From Shinisaurus crocodilurus (taxonomy: Eukaryota > Chordata > Lepidosauria > Squamata > Shinisauridae): a stretch of DNA of 64,000 bases. A program made the position numbers and the translations under genes. The DNA is taken from contig JAHFWL010000428.1 of assembly GCA_021292165.1 (NCBI GenBank), forward strand, positions 1 to 64,000, read 5' to 3'. The first letter of the stretch is position 1. Every line of letters begins with the position of its first letter. The notes under the pieces were generated by a model that had not been told where the DNA came from, searched no databases, and was given only the letters and a program-made list of their open reading frames with translations. This document shows positions 58,965 through 64,000 of this stretch, piece by piece.

Positions 58965-59160
58965 ACAGGGACATAGGAAGCTGCCATACTAAGTCAGAAG
59001 ACCATTGGTCCATCTAGCCCAGTACTGTCAACACTGTCTGGCAGTGGCTCTCCAGGTTTTGAAGCAGGATTCCTTCCTAGCCCTACCTGGAGATGCAGGA
59101 GATCGAACCTGGGACCTTCTGCATGCAAAGCAGTTGCTCTACCACTGAGCTGCAACCATG
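58965..59160 (-). mobile_element. tRNA-Ala-derived SINE, near full length
   Basis: The minus strand begins GCAGCTCAGTGGTAGAGCAA (A box) with CTGCTTTGCATGCAG (anticodon-arm-like), GGTTCGATCTCC (B box) and a CATCTCCA acceptor-like end. A unique body follows, ending GGCAGCTTCCTATG. It is far from a functional tRNA: it lacks a paired acceptor stem and continues into the SINE body. Confidence 0.85.
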
Positions 59161-60179
59161 ATATAGCTGATAACTATGATGAAGTTCTCCAAGTATGGTG
59201 ATCTCTAGATTGTGCTTTTATTTATTACAACCTTTAGGGACATTTGTAATATTAGCTTCTACTTCTAGCCTGGTTTTAAAAACACATTTGTTATGAGGGT
59301 ATTTTCTTCCACTTGGCTCTACTTACTAAGTGGACTTGAGCAGCAATTGCTTTCATTGGGTTGGATCCAGATTTGCATGGAGCACAACTCTGCAAACTAG
59401 GTGATTCCATGGGCAGAAGGGGGGGGGAGGTGATTTTTGCCAATTCCCCACAGCCCCCTTTGCCTTCAAAAACTCTGAAGAGTTCGGGGATCTTCCAGAA
59501 CAGCATGTGAAGTAGCACTGGGGGCTGCAGGGGGAAGGGGGAATTGGTGAAGATCCTCTGACCCCTCTTCCTCCATCAGAGAAGCAGAGTTGCATCCTAG
59601 TTCCCTTTGCCAACAGAAGGAGCCCTTCCATACACAGAGGACTTCTCTACATGAGGCATTTAATCCGGCACTTTACTGAGGCTTCTTCTTCCATTTTCTT
59701 TGCAGGAGGATGAGCGCATCCTTCACATGAGGTTTTTTCCCTGTGGGTTTTTCTCTCTGCCTTTCTATATGTTACTATATGTTCCATTATGCAACACGAG
59801 GTAGTGCTGTTGTATAGAGTGGAACTGCAAATTTACACTAGGCTTTTGTAGTGAATAATGGCAGCATCCAAAATAATACCAGATTTTCCGCGCTCTAAAA
59901 AAATGGCTGCGAAACATGGGAGAGGCCCTGGAGGATGGCGACATCATGAAAAGTACCCACAAACTTCTGTGAGTGAGGGATCACGAGTGCACAATAAATG
60001 CCTCATGTAGAGAAGCCCAGAGAGTCAACTCTGGATCCAAACCATTATCTTTCAGTTCCTCTTAGGTCAGGCAGCATACCTCACTTGCTATAAATGGACA
60101 CAGTCTGTCTGTCTCCATTGAGATAACCTGGCATAGCCTTACCTACTGGATCATATATACCAGTAGTAGACATATTTAT
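59161..60179. other. Gene-free stretch
   Basis: An inverted pair, CTCTACATGAGGCATTTAT-like words at 59645 and 60000, brackets a possible 360-bp element (see findings). No exon is visible. Confidence 0.45.
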
Positions 60180-60420
60180 GTGATTAAAGACACATTTATT
60201 TGTCAAATTTTGTCCCAACCATCCTCCATGATGCTCAGGAAAGCATCCACAGCATCATCCCATGTTATCCTCACAGCAATCCAATTAAGGTAGGTTAAAC
60301 TGAAAGACAGTGACTTGCTCAGTCCCAACCAATAAGTAAGCTTTATGGCTGAGTTGGGATTTGAACCCAAGTTTCATCAGTCCAGGTCTATCCAATACAC
60401 CACACACTGGCTCTCAGGTA
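60180..60420 (-). mobile_element. Sauria SINE, diverged (inverted)
   Basis: The minus strand shows AGCCAGTGTGTGGTGTATTG at the head, GGGTTCAAATCCCAACTCAG (B box region) and a GTGAGGATAACATGG tail. Confidence 0.75.
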
Positions 60421-60456
60421 AACACAGATGTCCTTAGCTTTAATATAAACTTAAGA

Positions 60457-60593
60457 TCAGCCTTCTCCCACCTGGTGCCCTCCTGATGTTTTGGACTTCA
60501 ACTCCCATCAGCCCTAGTAGCATGGCCAATGGTCAGGGATGATGAGATTTGTAGACCGAAACATCTAGAGAAGACACCAGATTGGGGAAGGCT
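60457..60593. mobile_element. CAGCCTTCTCC-family MITE with 8-bp duplication
   Basis: TCAGCCTTCTCCCACC and GGGGAAGGCT are inverted ends flanked by ACTTAAGA on both sides (60449-60456, 60594-60601). This places the family in hAT. Confidence 0.82.
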
Positions 60594-60601
60594 ACTTAAG
60601 A

Positions 60602-61900
60602 GGCATTTCTGAACTAGGGCAATACAGCAAGGAAGTACCTCTGTTGGCAATGCCATCCCCTTAAGGGCAATTGGACCTTTGCTTACTTGTGGTCAAAGCC
60701 CTCTGCCAAGACATTTTGGCAAATGCTTTCTACAATCTACAAGTATCTAGGAGGGCATCAGTGGTGCATCAGTTGTGAGGGCAACAGACAGTGTGTTTTA
60801 CATGTCAAAGCAAAGGCATGCGAGCTGCCACAATGCTTTCATGTCCTGTTGCTCTGCTTTGTTCTAATTCAACAACCAAATATCAGAGCTCTTGGCAATT
60901 ATTTGCATTCTAAAATATACAAGGAGATTCTGAGGGCAAGATCCAGGCTCCTGTGGCTCCTTGCTTAATTGACACCATCAGTCACTTCAGTGCATCACCC
61001 CAAAGGAGACTTTCTGTAGGGGCAGCTTTCTGAGTGGGAGATGATCTGTCAGTGGTTGTCTGATTGATGGCAGTCCAGAGTGTTTTTAAATTCACACAGA
61101 TTAATTCAGACTGCTTTTCAGAGTAGCAGGGTGGTCAAACAGAACATTTGAAAGACACCAGTGGGGAAATGGACATGCTGATCTGAGTTTCTAATCTTTT
61201 CTTTTCTTTTTCACAAGTGCATTTTAAGAAATTTGGAGCAACGGAATAAGTTATGCCTTTGCCCATTTATAAAATAGAATCAACTTTTTGTGAAAGCATT
61301 TGATCCTTTTATACATCAAATGATAAATAATGCTCTTTGTTTAACGTGTGTTATAATGTGAGCTTCATATGACTATTTCTTTCGAACTGAGAAAGAATCC
61401 ACCTAACATCCTCTCTCCCCATGGAATTTGTTAAATGTTCTAGCACTGTCTTCTTAGCCTGCCTCTGGCTCTAGAATATAAAGGATATCCCTGCTGGGAA
61501 CTTATATTGAAAGAAAGAAAGAAAGAAAGAAAGAAAAACTTTTCCAGATCCCATTCTTATCCCCACCCCCCTTTTGCTAACTTGTTTATTGACTTTTTCC
61601 AATTGATTTTAAGTATGGACAAACTAGAAGAAAAAAGAAGCCAATAAGCCTTATTTTCAATTTCTATTTGCAAGACTCTATGGAGGCCCTGCCCTGTGCA
61701 TGTCTGATAAAATGTAAACCAATACAAGGTTAAAGTGTTAAACCATCAGAGAAACAAATACGCACATAAGTTTGAATGAGGTGGCAAGGCATTGCAGCTT
61801 TGGGGCAACAGAAGCAAATGTATTTCTCTGTCCCCATGCATGTTCCCTCCTCTCAACATCTCCTTTCTTGATCTTTATATATTTCATTTGATCAACTGTT

Positions 61901-61931
<31 letters not shown>

Positions 61932-62614
61932 GAAAAACTAATCTTTTTATGTATTTTCAAATATGTATACATTTTTCAGACTTTCCCCTAAAGCATCAGT
62001 GAATATCTCAAATCCCAGAGAAATTAATCAAACAGGGTCATCACTGTTTTGCAGCTGATAGTTTTGTTTTTTTTTAAACCCTTTAATAGAAACACCAGTT
62101 ACAGAACTTAGCGTTTATGCTCCCCCTGAGATCTCAAAGAGTGGTTCTCGGATCCTGGATCAAGCTCATACAATACACTCTGAAGTAGGTTGATATGTCC
62201 TCCAAATTAAACTTTAAAAGACAATTAATTACCAGAAATGGCTGTGGGTGACTGGCAGAGAGTCAACCTAGCTCCAGTGCAATCTTCTATTAGCTTCTAA
62301 ATCTGTTGGGAAGAATAGGATTAGGTGCCAAGGATATCTATGGGATTAAAAAGCAACGTGTTGGACTAATTCATCCCACCACATCCAAACGCCAGGGAGG
62401 GGAAAGAAGGAAAGGAAAGAGAGACTGGGGAAATATATATATATCCGTTTGATTATTTGAAATAAGAGCAAGAGATAACACTATAGAGAGCATTCAGAAC
62501 GCTCTCCAAAAAGAAGCATTGCACAGTAACATGCCTAAGATAACGACAAAATAGAAGGCAAGGCTTGGCTCTTGGTTCCCCTCGTTGTCCTCATATTTGA
62601 ATAACAAAGCTTAC
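60602..62614. other. Repeat-poor stretch between MITE and candidate exon 1
   Basis: A (GAAA)n run at 61510-61536, a (TA)n run at 61905-61931 and another TA run at 62434-62444 are the only simple repeats. No transposon was recognised over about 2 kb, unlike the rest of the interval. That may reflect selection near a promoter. Confidence 0.5.
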
Positions 62615-62940
62615 CTTGCGAAGCAGAGACACCTGTTAAGCGATGGAAAAGCGTGTCTCTCTCTCTCCAGTGCTGGGTTCTTTCGAGGTTTCCGAGGCGA
62701 GCCAGGCAAAGGCACTCTTGACTTTCTTTTTCCTGGAGGACTGGATGCCCGCTCCTTGCTGTAAAGATGCCGCCTCTGTCAAGCGCTGGAGGTGCTGCGC
62801 CTCCGAATCCTCTTCTCTTGCATAAGTAGCTGCCCACAGCTCTGGTGTTGAAAGCTCTTGATTTGCTTAGCGCACAAGCGGGTCTCTCGCTCGCCGCGAT
62901 GCTCACATCTTTGATTCACGTTTGAAACTCCTCCAAAGAC
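62615..62940 (-). other. Putative non-coding first exon (likely GRM2 5'UTR exon 1)
   Basis: On the minus strand a CpG-dense segment ends in CGCAAG|GTAAGC, a near-consensus donor whose last exonic base is 62615. No conserved protein can be read in it; the open frames look like chance products of GC-rich DNA. The strand is that of the GRM2 coding exon at 1343-1821, and no other exon on this strand is recognisable between them, so it is a reasonable 5'UTR exon for that gene. This would make intron 1 about 60.7 kb. The exon's 5' end is a guess, set about 30 nt downstream of an AT-rich TATA-like stretch at 62966-62974. It could equally be the first exon of a transcript ending elsewhere. RNA evidence would settle it. 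Confidence 0.5.
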
Positions 62941-62982
62941 GCCGATGTCAAGCAGCTTTCCAAGCCTTTATTATCTCTGCAG

Positions 62983-63009
62983 GGAGCTGTCCGAATCCAG
63001 GGTGCTGAA
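62983..63009 (-). promoter_or_regulatory. RE1/NRSE-like REST site 1, half-sites spaced by 8 nt
   Basis: The minus strand reads TTCAGCACC, then 8 nt, then GGACAGCTCC. The canonical RE1 is TTCAGCACC, 2 nt, GGACAGCGCC, so the left half matches 9/9 and the right half 9/10. The wider gap puts the half-site centres about 17 nt apart, within the 16-19 nt class described for non-canonical REST binding. REST silences neuronal genes outside neurons, which fits a glutamate receptor promoter. Confidence 0.6.
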
Positions 63010-63056
63010 ATCAAACTCCCCGCGCGGGGGGCTGGCGCGCAAAGCGCTCCCCGGTG

Positions 63057-63083
63057 GGAGCTGTCCAACAATGTGGTGCTAAA
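63057..63083 (-). promoter_or_regulatory. RE1/NRSE-like REST site 2, half-sites spaced by 8 nt
   Basis: The minus strand reads TTTAGCACC, 8 nt, GGACAGCTCC (8/9 and 9/10 to the RE1 halves). Spacing and orientation are the same as the site 74 bp away, though the spacer sequences differ, so the shared parts are the half-sites themselves. Confidence 0.55.
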
Positions 63084-63160
63084 TTCAAGCTCCCAGGGCA
63101 AGAGGGCTTCACCATGGAACGTTGCACGCAGGAAGCGCCACGTGGCATACCGCCTGTTAA

Positions 63161-63537
63161 AATACTTTACCTCCACCAGGATACCAAAGCGAGAGGGGAA
63201 AGGTCTGAGTCATATAAAGAGGCAGCAGCAAGAAGCTCTCATCCGTTCTGGTAGTGATCTTCATTCTGGGAGTCAGGATCAGTACTAAATCCTTAGAAGC
63301 AATTGGAGGATGCATGCATATCCATGTGTTTTGATGCTGAAGGTGGATCCCAATACAGAAATTAACCTAAAGGTTCGTTTTTCAGGGAGACTAAGGGACT
63401 GGTGGTCGCATAGTTAGTTTAGGATGCCTCTTCACATTCCTCAAACAAGTGGGAGGTATTAACCTTAAGCCATGAATGCAAATTTGCATTGATATTTGTT
63501 AAATGACCCTAACTTTGTAGCTTTAAGGAGATATGGC
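63161..63537. other. Upstream flank of the candidate promoter
   Basis: This is unique-looking sequence without a recognised gene or repeat. Confidence 0.45.
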
Positions 63538-63539
63538 TC

Positions 63540-63694
63540 ATGCTGGCTCAGCTTGTCTGAGTGTGGAAAGCTAAGCAGGGTCAAGCCTGGTTATTACTTG
63601 GATGGGAGACCCCTCTAGTTTCCTGCATTGAGCAGGGGTTTGGAATCGATGGCCTTGTAGGCTCCTTCCAACTCTATGATCTATGAAATCTATA
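63540..63694 (+). mobile_element. 5S rRNA-derived SINE with CR1-like tail, best copy
   Basis: Positions 63552-63612 match the internal part of 5S rRNA: TTGTCTGAGTGTGGAAAGCT, AGCTAAGCAGGGTC (box A), GCCTGGTTATTACTTGGATG and GGATGGGAGACC (box C). From 63613 a CR1-like tail follows (GAGCAGGGGTTTGGAATCGA, GGCTCCTTCCAACTCTATG). It ends in ATCTATGA-type units, as CR1 3' ends do. Confidence 0.9.
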
Positions 63695-64000
63695 TGATGG
63701 TTCAATATTTTAAGAGTTTATTGCCTCCACTTATATTCATCACAATCTGTGCTCATGTGTCCTCTCTTGCTTGGGCATCCAGATAGTCTCTACTGGGATT
63801 CAGAACTCAAGTAAGGAAGTCTCCATGAGAAACACACCTTTAATTTAGAAAAGATATAAATCAGGACAGGAATTTTATAAAGAAAACTAGCAGCAATCCC
63901 TAGTCTAAACTGAAAGATTTTGAACTGCCCCAGATTTAATTATGGGGGGGGGATCATTTTCTTAGGCTTAATTACATCCCACTGGTGGATAAGACTATGG
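63695..64000. other. Gene-free end of window
   Basis: I see nothing recognisable to the right edge. Confidence 0.4.

Larger units (their letters stand above)
62941..63160 (-). promoter_or_regulatory. Putative CpG-rich promoter with paired RE1-like sites
   Basis: This segment is rich in CpG (for example CGCGCGGGG near 63021 and GGCGCGC near 63034), unlike the mostly AT-rich, repeat-filled DNA around it. It lies directly upstream (minus strand) of the candidate first exon. It holds two REST-like bipartite sites (listed separately), a TATA-like AATAAAG on the minus strand near 62967 and an E-box CACGTG at about 63139. The promoter role is inferred from position and composition. Confidence 0.5.

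Noticed and set aside
58965..59160. A functional tRNA-Ala gene
   Set aside because: The acceptor stem does not pair and the sequence runs on into a SINE body.
60687..60968. 93-codon frame with several Cys residues
   Set aside because: No recognisable domain, no splice context and no start context; a chance frame in unique DNA.
62535..62906. 123-codon minus-strand frame as coding sequence
   Set aside because: It reads through the strong splice donor at 62615 and has no recognised domain; the segment is better explained as a 5'UTR exon.
63540..63694. A 5S rRNA gene
   Set aside because: Only the middle of 5S is present, both ends differ, and it continues into a CR1-like tail; other copies are dispersed.

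Overview
The window is vertebrate nuclear DNA, most likely from a squamate reptile (lizard or snake). Three things point there: a metabotropic glutamate receptor exon with clean splice signals; many Sauria-type SINEs (tRNA-like head, Bov-B-like tail); and a heavy load of CR1/L2 LINE fragments, hAT and Tigger-type MITEs and 5S rRNA-derived SINEs. The species cannot be named from the sequence. No bacterial features, phage, CRISPR or operons are present.

Only one host gene can be supported, and it lies on the minus strand. The first coding exon of GRM2 is at 1343-1821: signal peptide, start of the ligand-binding domain, and a phase-0 donor after Ser-Ile-Gln. It reads through except for one apparent missing base near 1701. 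Later exons would lie beyond the left edge. About 61 kb upstream on the same strand, 62615 to about 62940, a GC- and CpG-rich segment ends in a perfect splice donor and looks like a non-coding first exon with its promoter. Just upstream of it are two REST/NRSF-like (RE1/NRSE) sites, each with the half-sites 8 nt apart, an arrangement known for non-canonical REST binding. If this is GRM2 exon 1, nearly the whole window is GRM2 intron 1; if not, it is intergenic.

The interval between is a fossil bed of mobile DNA. 2-12 kb: hairpin MITEs, microsatellites, and an unassigned 240-bp TIR family (four copies in the window). 13-24 kb: MITEs of several families, Sauria SINEs, a Tigger-like MITE, a 508-bp hAT element. 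25-30 kb: a MIR-like SINE and a dead LINE with reverse transcriptase and a C-terminal zinc-finger-like motif. 31.3-33.4 kb: a complete target-site-flanked L1 derivative carrying ORF1 but no ORF2 (HAL1-like). 33-43 kb: hAT hairpins and a hAT element with GAGTC arrays. 44-50 kb: CR1/L2 fragments, a Sauria SINE and a second GAGTC element. 51-61 kb: a longer L2 LINE split by a 5S SINE, a minisatellite, tRNA-Ala-derived SINEs and nested MITEs. 63.5 kb: a near-complete 5S-derived SINE.

The most interesting items are the paired RE1-like sites at the putative GRM2 promoter, the ORF1-only L1 element, the hAT elements whose 8-bp duplications reveal target preference, and the GAGTC-array hAT family.
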